Assembly (NCBI RefSeq): GCF_003318235.1
Contig: NZ_QOCG01000002.1
Span: forward strand, 101,504 to 165,503
Origin: Loktanella sp. D2R18
GTDB taxonomy: Bacteria > Pseudomonadota > Alphaproteobacteria > Rhodobacterales > Rhodobacteraceae
Direction of reading: 5' to 3'
DNA: 64,000 nt
The first letter of the stretch is position 1. Each line of letters starts with the position of its first letter. The notes beneath the pieces are model-generated. The model made no database searches. It saw only the letters and a program-made list of their open reading frames with translations, and had not been told where the DNA came from. Of this stretch, positions 9,909-18,080 are shown piece after piece. The translations under genes were made by a program, and so were the position numbers.

Positions 9909-10820
9909 ATGCTGGAACTGGACGCGACACCACAAGCCTCTGCTGATCTGATCAAAGACGCAACTGACGCCTCATTTGCTGCCGACGTTATTGAAGCCTC
10001 ACAAACCGTTCCCGTGATTGTGGATTTCTGGGCACCTTGGTGTGGCCCGTGTAAAACGCTGGGCCCTGCGATCGAGGCCGCCGTGACCAAGGCCGGTGGC
10101 CGGGTCAAACTGGTCAAGATCGACGTGGACGCGAACCAAGCCTATGCCGGGCAATTGCAGGTGCAATCGATCCCGACAGTTTATGCCTTCCACCAAGGGC
10201 GCCCTGTTGACGGCTTCCAAGGCGCGCTGCCACCCTCAGAGATTGACGCATTTGTCGAAAAAATAACAGCACTTGCAGGCGATCCAGAGGCCGAAGGGCT
10301 GTCAGCGGCGATTGAAGCCGCAGAACAGATGCTTGAAGAAGGTGCGGTTGCTGACGCCGCCGAAACCTTTGCCGCGATCTTGCAAGAAGAACCCAATAGC
10401 GCACCTGCCTATGCAGGGCTTGTGCGGGCTTATCTTGCGCTGGACGATATCGATCAGGCCGAGGCCATTTTAAACGGCGCCCCTGCTGAAATCTCAACGG
10501 ATCCACTTCTCGAGGCGGTACACGCGCAAATCACACTTGCGCGCGAGGCTGCGAATGCGGGACCTGTGACTGAATTGCAGGCTGCAATCGAATCTGACCC
10601 GGACAATCATCAGGCGCGGCTTGATTTGGCGATCGCGCTACATGCCAATGGCGATGTCGAAGCGGCCATTGACCAGCTATTGGAATTGTTCCGCCGTGAT
10701 CGTGAATGGAATGACGGCGCGGCTAAGGCGCAGTTGTTCACGATTTTCGATGCGCGGGATGCAAAAGATCCAATTGTTCTGAACGGGCGGCGCAAATTAT
10801 CATCATTGATATTTGCATAG
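9909..10820 (+). CDS. cnoX: Thioredoxin-TPR co-chaperone of the CnoX/YbbN type
   Basis: 303 residues, preceded by a good site (AAGGAGA, 8 nt before ATG). Residues 20-125 are a thioredoxin fold with an intact WCGPC at 44-48; residues 135-300 are TPR-like helices ('APAYAGLVRAYLALDDIDQA', 'ARLDLAIALHANGDVEAAI'). This is the CnoX/YbbN architecture, which protects clients from oxidation and hands them to GroEL or DnaK. The E. coli protein lacks the two-cysteine active site, so the CGPC here implies real redox activity, as in some other alphaproteobacteria. It is followed by the Lon-domain and Trm112-like genes. Confidence 0.9.
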   Translation: MLELDATPQASADLIKDATDASFAADVIEASQTVPVIVDFWAPWCGPCKTLGPAIEAAVTKAGGRVKLVKIDVDANQAYAGQLQVQSIPTVYAFHQGRPVDGFQGALPPSEIDAFVEKITALAGDPEAEGLSAAIEAAEQMLEEGAVADAAETFAAILQEEPNSAPAYAGLVRAYLALDDIDQAEAILNGAPAEISTDPLLEAVHAQITLAREAANAGPVTELQAAIESDPDNHQARLDLAIALHANGDVEAAIDQLLELFRRDREWNDGAAKAQLFTIFDARDAKDPIVLNGRRKLSSLIFA

Positions 10821-10847
10821 GCGTCGGATCGGCTTAGGCTATCTGTC

Positions 10848-11489
10848 ATGATACCAATCGCTGACCTGCCAGATGTTGTGCCAGTGTTCCCGCTACCGGG
10901 GGCGCTGCTATTGCCGCGTGCGCGCCTGCCGTTGCAAGTGTTTGAGCCACGATATCTGGCGATGTTGGATGATGTACTGAAAACATCGCATCGGTTGATC
11001 GGAATGATCCAACCCTATGCACGCCCTGAAAACAGCAATGGGTTACACATGATTGGCTGCGCGGGGCGAGTTACCTCGTTCTCGGAAACCGATGACGGAC
11101 GCTATATGATCACGCTAACAGGTGTATCGCGGTTTCGGATTACCCAAGAACTGGACAGCTTCACGCCGTATCGCCGCTGTAATGTGAATTGGGCTGGCTT
11201 TGATCGTGATCTTGGGGTCGCTGAAAAGGATCCCGGTTTTGACCGCGCGCCATTCCTTAAGATGCTTGGCCGCTTTTTTGAGGATAAGAGCCTATCGACC
11301 GATTGGGATAGTTTGGGCGATGCGGATGATGAATTGCTGATTAATTCGCTTGCGATGCTTTGCCCGTTTGATCCTGAAGATAAACAAGCCCTGCTTGAAG
11401 CACCGTCGCTGACGACGCGCCGCGAAACCCTGATAACATTAATCCAATTCGCCCTGCGTGGCGGATCAGGCGATGAGATTTTACAATGA
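10848..11489 (+). CDS. Lon N-terminal substrate-binding domain protein
   Basis: 213 residues, made of the LON_substr_bdg domain alone with no AAA+ or protease part. Landmarks are '[20 protein letters not shown]' at 12-31, '[12 protein letters not shown]' and '[20 protein letters not shown]'. Stand-alone copies are widespread in proteobacteria and have no agreed function; a role in substrate handling or regulation is only inferred from the domain. It follows cnoX by 27 nt and its stop overlaps the start of the Trm112-like gene (ATGA), so the three form one operon. Confidence 0.9.
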   Translation: MIPIADLPDVVPVFPLPGALLLPRARLPLQVFEPRYLAMLDDVLKTSHRLIGMIQPYARPENSNGLHMIGCAGRVTSFSETDDGRYMITLTGVSRFRITQELDSFTPYRRCNVNWAGFDRDLGVAEKDPGFDRAPFLKMLGRFFEDKSLSTDWDSLGDADDELLINSLAMLCPFDPEDKQALLEAPSLTTRRETLITLIQFALRGGSGDEILQ

Positions 11490-11665
11490 CCGAAACAGAA
11501 TTTGACCCCAAAATGCTTGAGGCTTTGGTTTGCCCAATGACCCAAACCACGCTGGAATATGACGCGAAAAAACAAGAACTGGTGTCAAAAAACGCGCACC
11601 TCGCGTTTCCCATCCGCAACGGTATTCCGGTGATGCTGGTCGATGAGGCGCGTAAGCTGGATTGA
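11486..11665 (+). CDS. Trm112/YcaR-like small protein
   Basis: A 59-residue protein found by direct translation, starting in the ATGA overlap with the Lon-domain gene. It reads '[20 protein letters not shown]', then '[20 protein letters not shown]' and ends 'DEARKLD'. The pattern 'LAFPIRxGIPVML' is diagnostic of the UPF0434/YcaR (Trm112-like) family. The N-terminal CPxC zinc knuckle of E. coli YcaR is only half present here (Cys16-Pro-Met-Thr19), so zinc binding is doubtful. Trm112 proteins activate methyltransferases in eukaryotes and archaea; the bacterial role is unclear. Confidence 0.88.
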   Translation: MTETEFDPKMLEALVCPMTQTTLEYDAKKQELVSKNAHLAFPIRNGIPVMLVDEARKLD

Positions 11666-11684
11666 GAGTGCGCTATGGAACTGA

Positions 11685-12140
11685 TCAGCCAGTAATCTTA
11701 CCACGCTCAAAACAGGCGATATCTGCTTTCGTCATGTAAGGAATCTTATTCTCCTTACCGATGCTCCATTGCCAGTCGATGATTTCAGTATCTGTTGTAA
11801 TAATGATGTCGGTGCCGCCTTCGAACCTAAGTGCTATCTCGGTCTCGGCATTTATCGTTGCCGAGATGATTGGTCGATAAATCATGGCTGCCCATATCGT
11901 AGCCCAAGCAATGCCATCTTGATCTGAACGATCCATTAGGTCCGGATGGTCTGTCTGTAAGGTCTTCACTAAGGGTTTTATCTTTTTAGAAAACATTCCA
12001 TTGAAATGAAGATAATAGTTATTTCTTCCTAACCGCAGCGTCCAGGTATCGCCAGTCGTAAACCCGATTACCCAATTCCCGATGAGCAGCTGTTCTAGCC
12101 GTCGGTTTGCTTCAGGCAAATCGATGATATCGTATGCCAC
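11685..12140 (-). CDS. Hypothetical protein downstream of ubiH-like gene
   Basis: 151 residues, not recognised. It starts with GTG at 12140, with CAGGGG 8 nt upstream and only 4 nt after the stop of the UbiH-type gene, so it is probably translated from the same mRNA. No signal peptide or membrane segment is visible. The protein is rich in beta-type sequence ('WVIGFTTGDTWTLRLGRNNY', 'TEIALRFEGGTDIIITTDTE'). The look is that of a small single-domain cytosolic protein of the kind annotated as DUF6188 or immunity-like, but I cannot support a family. The A+T content is higher than in its neighbours. Confidence 0.7.
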   Translation of the reverse strand: MAYDIIDLPEANRRLEQLLIGNWVIGFTTGDTWTLRLGRNNYYLHFNGMFSKKIKPLVKTLQTDHPDLMDRSDQDGIAWATIWAAMIYRPIISATINAETEIALRFEGGTDIIITTDTEIIDWQWSIGKENKIPYMTKADIACFERGKITG

Positions 12141-12144
12141 GGCG

Positions 12145-13356
12145 CTACCCCTGCATTAATTTCGGCAAATCACCCGATAGCCCTGCGGCCTCGCGGATGA
12201 AACTACGCCGCAGGCCGGGCATTCCGTTGACCACGCCCATGCCAATGTCACGCAACCCGCGCAGGACTGGGTTATCGTTCGAAAACAACCTGTTGAACGT
12301 GTCGGTGGCCAGCGCGAGCGTCGCTGTGTCGAACCTGCGCCATTGCTGGTAGCGCTGCAAAACTTGCGGTCCGCCGATGTCTTCGCCGCGTGCGCGGGCG
12401 TCGGACAGGACTTCGGCCAGTGCGGCGACATCGCGCAGCCCTGCGTTCAACCCTTGCCCCGCAATCGGGTGCATCCCGTGGGCTGCGTCCCCGATCAGAG
12501 CCATGCGATCACCGATAAAACTATTGGCGAGGGTCAGCCCAAGGGGGTAGTTGAACCGCGCGCCTGTCAGGCTGATTTGCCCGAGAAAACTGCCAAAGGC
12601 TGGGCGCAAGGCATCCAGGAAATCCGCGTCGTCCATCGCAGCCAGTTCCGTGGCGCGCGCGTCGGTTTCGCTCCAGACAATCGAGCTACGATTTTCGGTC
12701 AGCGGCAAGATCGCCAGTGGGCCAGCAGGCATAAAGAATTGATGCGCAATGCCGCCGTGTGGTTTTTCGTGGGAGACTGCGCAGACCACGGCGGTTTGGC
12801 CGTACCCCCAGCCCGTGCGTTTGATCCCGGCGCGTTCGGCGGTGCCGCTGCTGCGCCCGTCCGACCCGATGAGGATGGACCCGGTAATGACCTTGCCTGA
12901 CGCCAATGTGACGCTGGCCGACGCGGGCCCAATATCCTGAGATACCACAGTTTCTTGCGACATCTGGGTGATCAAAGGTTCCGCTGCCATCGCGTCCAAA
13001 AACGCGTGGCGTAGGTGGCGATCTTCGACCATGAAACCCATCGGGCCTTCTTCGATTTCGGCATGGTCAAAGTGCAGCATCCATGGGCTGGCCCCTTTGC
13101 CAGCGACCCCGTCTGTGACCTTAATCTCAAGCATCGGTTGGGCATTGTCACTGACCGTGTTCCAGACACCAATACCTTGCAAAAGCCGTTTTGATGCCAG
13201 CGCGAGCGCATAGCTGCGCCCATCAAAATCAGGGCGCTTGCGCCGATCAACGGCCAAGCTGTCAATGATCGTCACGGCAAAGCCCGCCTGAGCAGCGGCC
13301 AGTGCCAAAGCAGGCCCATTCAGCCCACCACCCACAATGATGATATCCGTATCCAT
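12145..13356 (-). CDS. UbiH/COQ6-family FAD-dependent ubiquinone biosynthesis hydroxylase
   Basis: 403 residues from the ATG at 13356. The N-terminal dinucleotide fold reads 'IIIVGGGLNGPALALA' (GxGxxG at residues 9-14), there is a DG motif at 'LIGSDGRSSGTAERAG', and the FAD-ribityl motif 'GDAAHGMHPIAGQGLNAGLR' lies at about 289-308. This is the UbiH/UbiF/VisC/COQ6 set that hydroxylates the ubiquinone ring. Which position it hydroxylates cannot be told: alphaproteobacteria use UbiL, UbiM or UbiH-like members in differing ways. COQ9, which delivers the lipid substrate, is encoded at 24029. Confidence 0.9.
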   Translation of the reverse strand: MDTDIIIVGGGLNGPALALAAAQAGFAVTIIDSLAVDRRKRPDFDGRSYALALASKRLLQGIGVWNTVSDNAQPMLEIKVTDGVAGKGASPWMLHFDHAEIEEGPMGFMVEDRHLRHAFLDAMAAEPLITQMSQETVVSQDIGPASASVTLASGKVITGSILIGSDGRSSGTAERAGIKRTGWGYGQTAVVCAVSHEKPHGGIAHQFFMPAGPLAILPLTENRSSIVWSETDARATELAAMDDADFLDALRPAFGSFLGQISLTGARFNYPLGLTLANSFIGDRMALIGDAAHGMHPIAGQGLNAGLRDVAALAEVLSDARARGEDIGGPQVLQRYQQWRRFDTATLALATDTFNRLFSNDNPVLRGLRDIGMGVVNGMPGLRRSFIREAAGLSGDLPKLMQG

Positions 13357-13405
13357 AGGGCGTAATATGACCGCGCGCGCGGGATTGTCCATGCGGTGCA
13401 TGGCC

Positions 13406-13419
13406 CCACCGTACGGTGG
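13406..13419. repeat. 14-bp perfect palindrome upstream of ubiH-like gene
   Basis: CCACCGTACGGTGG reads the same on both strands and lies 50 bp upstream of the ubiH-like start codon. A run of T follows it on the plus strand, but no plus-strand gene ends here. With no loop it is more likely a protein-binding site than a terminator. No known regulator motif was recognised. Confidence 0.45.
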
Positions 13420-13476
13420 TTTTTGCGCACCCGCACGGATTGTGGGTTAATGTCTTATTTTATTGGGAAATGTAGT

Positions 13477-13514
13477 GTCGGCGAAACGTCGGACTTGCGT
13501 CGGCAAAGCGTCGG
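13477..13514. repeat. Tandem imperfect 16-bp direct repeats rich in GTCGG
   Basis: Two copies, GTCGGCGAAACGTCGG at 13477-13492 and GTCGGCAAAGCGTCGG at 13499-13514, agree at 14 of 16 positions with a 22-bp period, and a partial third GTCGGC follows at 13524. Each copy holds two GTCGG units 11 bp apart. The array lies between the ubiH-like start and the end of the first lipoprotein gene, in a 200-bp stretch that otherwise shows nothing. Confidence 0.5.
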
Positions 13515-13556
13515 GCATTTTGGGTCGGCGTGAGTAAGGTAAATTGTCGTAAACAG

Positions 13557-14261
13557 TCACTGGACGCCGTCATCGAATTTCTGGAGAAGGTCTAGCGACC
13601 AGAATGACCGCGCGCTGAGATTCTTCCACCCTCTAGGACTATCGTCTGGTAGCTGAAGGGAGCTCATTGCATTGTAGGGGCCTGATCGTTTTTCCATCCA
13701 CCAATACAACATTGTCTCGACCACTCCAGTGGTCACTTCTTCATCCGTAATTTCAAGAGTTACCTCAGCAAGCGAGTAGCCTGCACCAAACGTGTTTGCC
13801 AACGTTTCTGGATCGACCAAAATTACGCTAGTCGGGTCTGCAATATCTGTGAATGTGACCATCATGGGATAAGCATCCTGCGGCACTTCGGCTGATCCGC
13901 GATGGCGTTCAATTGATCTGGCCCAGCGGTCGAATTCGCTACCACGCGTGTAGGGGAACTGCGTGAATGTGTGGTAGGCGAGGTCTTCCACGCCGTCCAA
14001 TAAGACAAACAGGTATTTGCCCGGTGCAACCTCGACCACGACCGCTTCGCCCCGGACATCGCTACGCACGCCGCGTGCTTCGGGGAGGTCGTACCAGCTG
14101 TCGCTATGGGTTTTTGTGATCTCGGTGACGCTATACCCGCTGACTTCCCCAGTTGGGGTTTGCACGGTGACGGTTAGTTTTTGGTGCCACGTGTATACCT
14201 TGTTGCAACTGGCGGTCAGCAGCAAGCACAGGACAAGCGTCGTGCGAGATATGATACTCAT
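13557..14261 (-). CDS. Lipoprotein, tandem paralogue A
   Basis: 234 residues with a lipoprotein signal peptide: a hydrophobic stretch and lipobox 'LLLTASC' with Cys19 as the lipidated residue. The next residue is Asn, so outer-membrane sorting is likely. Residues 20-137 are almost identical to paralogue B at 14322 (for example 'KLTVTVQTPTGEVSGYSVTE' and 'GSEFDRWARSIERHRGSAEV'), but the last 95 residues differ. No family was recognised. The two genes sit head to tail, 60 bp apart, and are probably co-transcribed. Confidence 0.85.
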   Translation of the reverse strand: MSIISRTTLVLCLLLTASCNKVYTWHQKLTVTVQTPTGEVSGYSVTEITKTHSDSWYDLPEARGVRSDVRGEAVVVEVAPGKYLFVLLDGVEDLAYHTFTQFPYTRGSEFDRWARSIERHRGSAEVPQDAYPMMVTFTDIADPTSVILVDPETLANTFGAGYSLAEVTLEITDEEVTTGVVETMLYWWMEKRSGPYNAMSSLQLPDDSPRGWKNLSARSFWSLDLLQKFDDGVQ

Positions 14262-14321
14262 TCCGTTGGTTCCTTAACAAAATATGGTCGGTTCAAGGTA
14301 GAAGCAAATGTAGTGAAATAG

Positions 14322-14999
14322 TCACTTGAATAACTCCGTTGAAAAATCATTGGCGCTAAGTGAGTTGGCAAAGCGATTCTGAGAATTTACCGTCGTATAG
14401 CGTTGGCCATCCAGTCTGTTTGGCCAAATGGAAATTAACCAATTCAGCAATTGGGTGATTCCATCCGCTGTTACCACCTCATCCGTAATCTCCAACGCCA
14501 TCCCAGTTAGCATAAAACCTTCACCGATGATTGTGGTCAGGTTGTTCGGATCGACCCTCTGCACGCTGGTTGGATCGTTGATATCGCTGAATGTGACCAT
14601 CATGGGATATGCATCCTGCGGCACTTCGGCTGATCCGCGATGGCGTTCAATTGATCTGGCCCAGCGGTCGAACTCGCTGCCGCGCGTGTAAGGGAACTGC
14701 GTAAACGTTTGGTAGGCGAGGTCTTCCACGCCGTCCAATAAGACAAACAGGTATTTGCCCGGCGTAACCTCGACCACAACCGCTTCGCCCCGGACATCGC
14801 TACGCACGCCGCGTGCTTCGGGGAGGTCGTACCAGCTGTCGCTATGGGTTTTTGTGACCTCGGTGACGCTATACCCGCTGACTTCCCCGGTGGGGGTTTG
14901 CACCGTGACGGTCAGCTTTTGGTTCCACGTGTAAACCTTGGTGCAACTGGCGGTGAGCAGGAGGGTCATTAGTAAGCAAATGTGAATAAAAATACGCAT
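14322..14999 (-). CDS. Lipoprotein, tandem paralogue B
   Basis: 225 residues. Lipobox 'LLLTASC' puts the lipidated Cys at residue 19, followed by Thr. The conserved core differs from paralogue A at only a handful of positions up to about residue 137, and the DNA of the core is also nearly identical (for example GATCTGGCCCAGCGGTCGAA in both). The signal peptide and the C-terminal third are unrelated beyond a short 'LEITDE' segment. This pattern suggests duplication followed by divergence of the ends or gene conversion of the core. Function unknown. Confidence 0.85.
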   Translation of the reverse strand: MRIFIHICLLMTLLLTASCTKVYTWNQKLTVTVQTPTGEVSGYSVTEVTKTHSDSWYDLPEARGVRSDVRGEAVVVEVTPGKYLFVLLDGVEDLAYQTFTQFPYTRGSEFDRWARSIERHRGSAEVPQDAYPMMVTFSDINDPTSVQRVDPNNLTTIIGEGFMLTGMALEITDEVVTADGITQLLNWLISIWPNRLDGQRYTTVNSQNRFANSLSANDFSTELFK

Positions 15000-15109
15000 T
15001 TTGGGTAAGGGAATTCCGGTTTTATGTTTGGTATTGAATTTTGATCGGCATTATTTCTTTCTAAGGTATACAGGGACGCGTAATCATTCAACAAAACCGG
15101 AGAATTTAC

Positions 15110-16438
15110 ATGCAAGACTGGCGATGGATGACGGCGGCTGATTTGGGGCGTGCGATTGGGGCGGGGGATATTGACCCGGTGGCCCTGACCGAAGTGTATC
15201 TGGATGCCATTGATGCGCATGAATTTCGAGATCGCATTTATGCGCGCGTGACGCATGCGCGTGCGCGGGCAGAGGCTGCGGCGGCGTCAGAACGGGCTAA
15301 ATCTGGGTTTCGCCGGGGGCCGCTTGATGGTGTGCCTGTGTCTTGGAAGGATTTGTTTGATACGGCTGGCGTCGCGACCGAGGCTGGGACCGCCTTGATG
15401 GAAGGCCGGGTGCCTGAAACGGATGCGCTGGTGTTGCAAAACGCGACGGCGGCCGGGCTGGTGTGTCTTGGTAAAACTCATATGTCCGAGATCGCGTTTT
15501 CGGGGCTTGGGCTAAACCCGATCACAGCAACGCCGCCTTGTGTGAATGACCATGATGCAGTTGCGGGTGGGTCATCGTCTGGGGCGGCGACGTCAGTTGC
15601 GTTTGGATTGGCGGCGGCGGGCATCGGGTCTGATACAGGCGGGTCGGTGCGTATTCCTTCGGCTTGGAATGATTTGGTTGCGTTGAAAACCACGCATGGA
15701 AGGCTGTCGTTGGACGGTGTTGTGCCGTTGTGCCTGACGTTTGATACGGTCGGCCCGCTGTGCCGGTCGGTCGAGGATGCGGCGTTGCTGTTTGCGGCGT
15801 TGGATGGGGCAAAGCCTGTCGACTTGGGTGGTGAAACCCTAAAAGGTAAACGGTTGATGGTGCTGGATACGATTGCGCCGGATGATGTCCGCGATGCCCC
15901 CCGCGCCGCATTCCAAAGTGCGGTTGAGCGGTTGCAAAATGCGGGCGCGATTGTTGAACATTTTGCATTTCCGCCGCTTGTCGATGCATATGGCGTCGCC
16001 GGGGCGCTTTATGGTGCGGATAGCTATGGTTGGTGGCGTGACCTGGTCGAGGCGCACCCCGAAAAGATGTTTCCGCAGATTTTAGAGCGCGTGCGCGGTG
16101 GCAAGGCCGTGAGTGGCGCGGATTTCGTGGCGGGCTGGAACTTGCTGCGCGATATTCGCAAGCAATACACGGAGGTAACCGCGCAATTTGATGCGGTGAT
16201 TATGCCGACGGCACCGATCCTGCCGCCCAATGTAGACCGGCTGCTATCAGATGAAGAGTATTACAAAACTGAAAACCTGCTGGCATTGCGCAATACGCGT
16301 GTGGCGAACTTGCTTGGTTTGGCGTCGATTACCTTGCCGACCGGGGTGCCATCTTGCGGGATTATGTTTAACGGGCATGGTGGTGGTGACGCTGCATTGT
16401 TGCGGCTGTGTCAGGCGGCAGAGGATGCGCTGGCGTAG
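15110..16438 (+). CDS. Amidase-signature family amidase
   Basis: 442 residues, 'AGAATTTACATG' start. The amidase-signature Ser-cisSer-Lys triad can be placed: Lys80 in 'VPVSWKDLFDTAG', Ser155 in 'GGSSSGAATSVA', and the nucleophile Ser179 in 'GSDTGGSVRIPS', with the 24-residue Ser-Ser spacing usual for the family. It could be a general amidase. GatA is less likely because no gatB or gatC lies near and the C-terminus is short. The substrate is unknown. Confidence 0.9.
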   Translation: MQDWRWMTAADLGRAIGAGDIDPVALTEVYLDAIDAHEFRDRIYARVTHARARAEAAAASERAKSGFRRGPLDGVPVSWKDLFDTAGVATEAGTALMEGRVPETDALVLQNATAAGLVCLGKTHMSEIAFSGLGLNPITATPPCVNDHDAVAGGSSSGAATSVAFGLAAAGIGSDTGGSVRIPSAWNDLVALKTTHGRLSLDGVVPLCLTFDTVGPLCRSVEDAALLFAALDGAKPVDLGGETLKGKRLMVLDTIAPDDVRDAPRAAFQSAVERLQNAGAIVEHFAFPPLVDAYGVAGALYGADSYGWWRDLVEAHPEKMFPQILERVRGGKAVSGADFVAGWNLLRDIRKQYTEVTAQFDAVIMPTAPILPPNVDRLLSDEEYYKTENLLALRNTRVANLLGLASITLPTGVPSCGIMFNGHGGGDAALLRLCQAAEDALA

Positions 16439-16516
16439 CATCGGATCTGAAACGCCGACGGAAATGTGTCGTCGTGACGTTTAGGACGGACGTATCCTGA
16501 ACATCGGAGAGAAAAC

Positions 16517-16714
16517 ATGTTTCGAAAACCATTTGCCGTATTGGCGACTGTCGCACTTGTGGCGGCACCATTGACGGCCCAAGCCCAACATATGCCGACA
16601 CCAGCGCCAGCGTCCCAACCCGCTGCAAGCGGTGGACAAGGACCGGGTGTGAACGGGTTGGTCGTGGTTGCAGCGCTTCTTGTTATCGCGGGTGTTGTGG
16701 CGCACCGCCGCTGA
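16517..16714 (+). CDS. Small exported protein with a C-terminal membrane segment
   Basis: 65 residues with a clear start (GGAGAG, 6 nt before ATG). A Sec signal peptide 'FAVLATVALVAAPLTAQAQ' ends with an AQA-type cleavage site near residue 23. A short Pro/Ala/Gly linker follows, and then one transmembrane segment 'GLVVVAALLVIAGVVA' capped by 'HRR'. Such mini-proteins are common in Rhodobacterales and have no assigned role. A 10-bp inverted repeat follows the gene. Confidence 0.75.
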   Translation: MFRKPFAVLATVALVAAPLTAQAQHMPTPAPASQPAASGGQGPGVNGLVVVAALLVIAGVVAHRR

Positions 16715-16732
16715 TCTGCGAGAACCTGTTAC

Positions 16733-16766
16733 CATCGCGCCATCCAGCCCTAAGGGTGGCGCGATG
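16733..16766. repeat. 10-bp perfect inverted repeat (possible terminator stem)
   Basis: Arms CATCGCGCCA (16733-16742) and TGGCGCGATG (16757-16766) enclose a 14-nt loop. It lies 19 nt after the stop of the small exported protein and could end its transcript, but no T-run follows. The rest of the 179-bp gap before the aminotransferase gene shows no gene. Confidence 0.45.
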
Positions 16767-16893
16767 CCCGCCGTTTCACTGGCGAAAAAACCACAATATG
16801 ACTTCGATTCGCGGCTTGTTCTGGACAGGGCAGGGGGCAACGCGCTAGTTTGCTAAAAAACGGGGCGAAATGATCCCGTGAATTGAGGCAGTT

Positions 16894-18069
16894 ATGGTAT
16901 TCCCCGCGCGGTTTTCGAACCTCCCGGTTGCGATGTGGCCACGTTTGCGCGCGCTTTTAGACGTGCCAACGCAGGCAACAGATGTGATCAATATGACGAT
17001 TGGCGAACCGCGCCATGCGTTTCCCGATTTTGTCGGTGATATTCTTGCGGCCAGTTTGCAAGGTTTCGGGAACTACCCAAACAATAACGGCACCGATGAT
17101 TTGCTTGACGCAATTGCGGGGTTTTTGAACCGCCGTTACGGTCTGGACGTGGCACATGATCAGATTTTGGCGCTGAATGGTACGCGCGAAGGCTTGTATA
17201 ACGCTGCGATGGCGCTCTCGCTCGAGACAAAGAATGGCACGCCAGTCATCCTGACGCCGAACCCGTTTTATCCGGTTTACGCGGTTGCTGCCTTGTCCGT
17301 TGATGCCGAACCAATTTTCGTGTCCGCGACCGAAGCAACCGGGCATTTGCCGGATTTTCATGTGCTGCCTGACGATGTTTTGGCGCGTACAACGGTTGCC
17401 TACATTTGTTCGCCAGCGAACCCGCAAGGCGCTGTCGCCGACGAAACTTACTGGCGTGCGCTGATCACTTTGGCCGAGAAACATGATTTCATCATTTTCG
17501 CGGATGAGTGTTATTCCGAGATTTACCGTGACACACCGCCACCCGGTGCGCTGCAGATCGCAACCGAAATGGGCGCAGACCCGGACCGCGTGGTGATTTT
17601 CCACTCGTTGTCAAAGCGGTCAAACCTGCCCGGCTTGCGGTCAGGATTTTGCGCGGGTGGTGTGAAATCTATCGCGCGGATAAGACAATTGCGTGCCTTT
17701 GCGGGCGCGCCGCTGTCTGGCCCATTACAGGCGGTATCTGCAAAAGTTTGGGCGGACGAAGTGCATGTGGTTGAAAATCGTGCGCTCTATCGCCGTAAAT
17801 ACGAGATTGCTGACCAGATTTTTGGCGACTTGCCGGGATATCTATCGCCGCAAGCGGGCTTTTTCCTTTGGCTCCCAGTCAAAGATGGCGAGGCCGCCGC
17901 GCTGAAACTCTGGCAAGACACAGGCGTGCGGGTTTTGCCCGGCGCGTATCTAAGTCGCGATGCCGCAGGTGAGAACCCCGGCACAGGATATATTCGGGTC
18001 GCGATGGTGGCCCATGAAGACGAATTGCAGCGTGGATTGACGTTAATCCACGACTGTTTGTACGGTTGA
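16894..18069 (+). CDS. Class I/II aminotransferase, probably N-succinyldiaminopimelate aminotransferase (DapC-type)
   Basis: 391 residues. The PLP-binding lysine is Lys241 in '[17 protein letters not shown]', a form typical of DapC proteins, and Asp204 in '[12 protein letters not shown]' pairs with the PLP ring nitrogen. 'SPANPQGA' stands at the usual SPxNPxG position. DapC converts N-succinyl-2-amino-6-ketopimelate to N-succinyl-LL-2,6-diaminopimelate in lysine and peptidoglycan synthesis. The family is sure; the DapC call rests on the lysine motif and is moderately sure. ftsK starts 12 nt downstream. Confidence 0.85.
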   Translation: MVFPARFSNLPVAMWPRLRALLDVPTQATDVINMTIGEPRHAFPDFVGDILAASLQGFGNYPNNNGTDDLLDAIAGFLNRRYGLDVAHDQILALNGTREGLYNAAMALSLETKNGTPVILTPNPFYPVYAVAALSVDAEPIFVSATEATGHLPDFHVLPDDVLARTTVAYICSPANPQGAVADETYWRALITLAEKHDFIIFADECYSEIYRDTPPPGALQIATEMGADPDRVVIFHSLSKRSNLPGLRSGFCAGGVKSIARIRQLRAFAGAPLSGPLQAVSAKVWADEVHVVENRALYRRKYEIADQIFGDLPGYLSPQAGFFLWLPVKDGEAAALKLWQDTGVRVLPGAYLSRDAAGENPGTGYIRVAMVAHEDELQRGLTLIHDCLYG

Positions 18070-18080
18070 GGATAGTAAAG

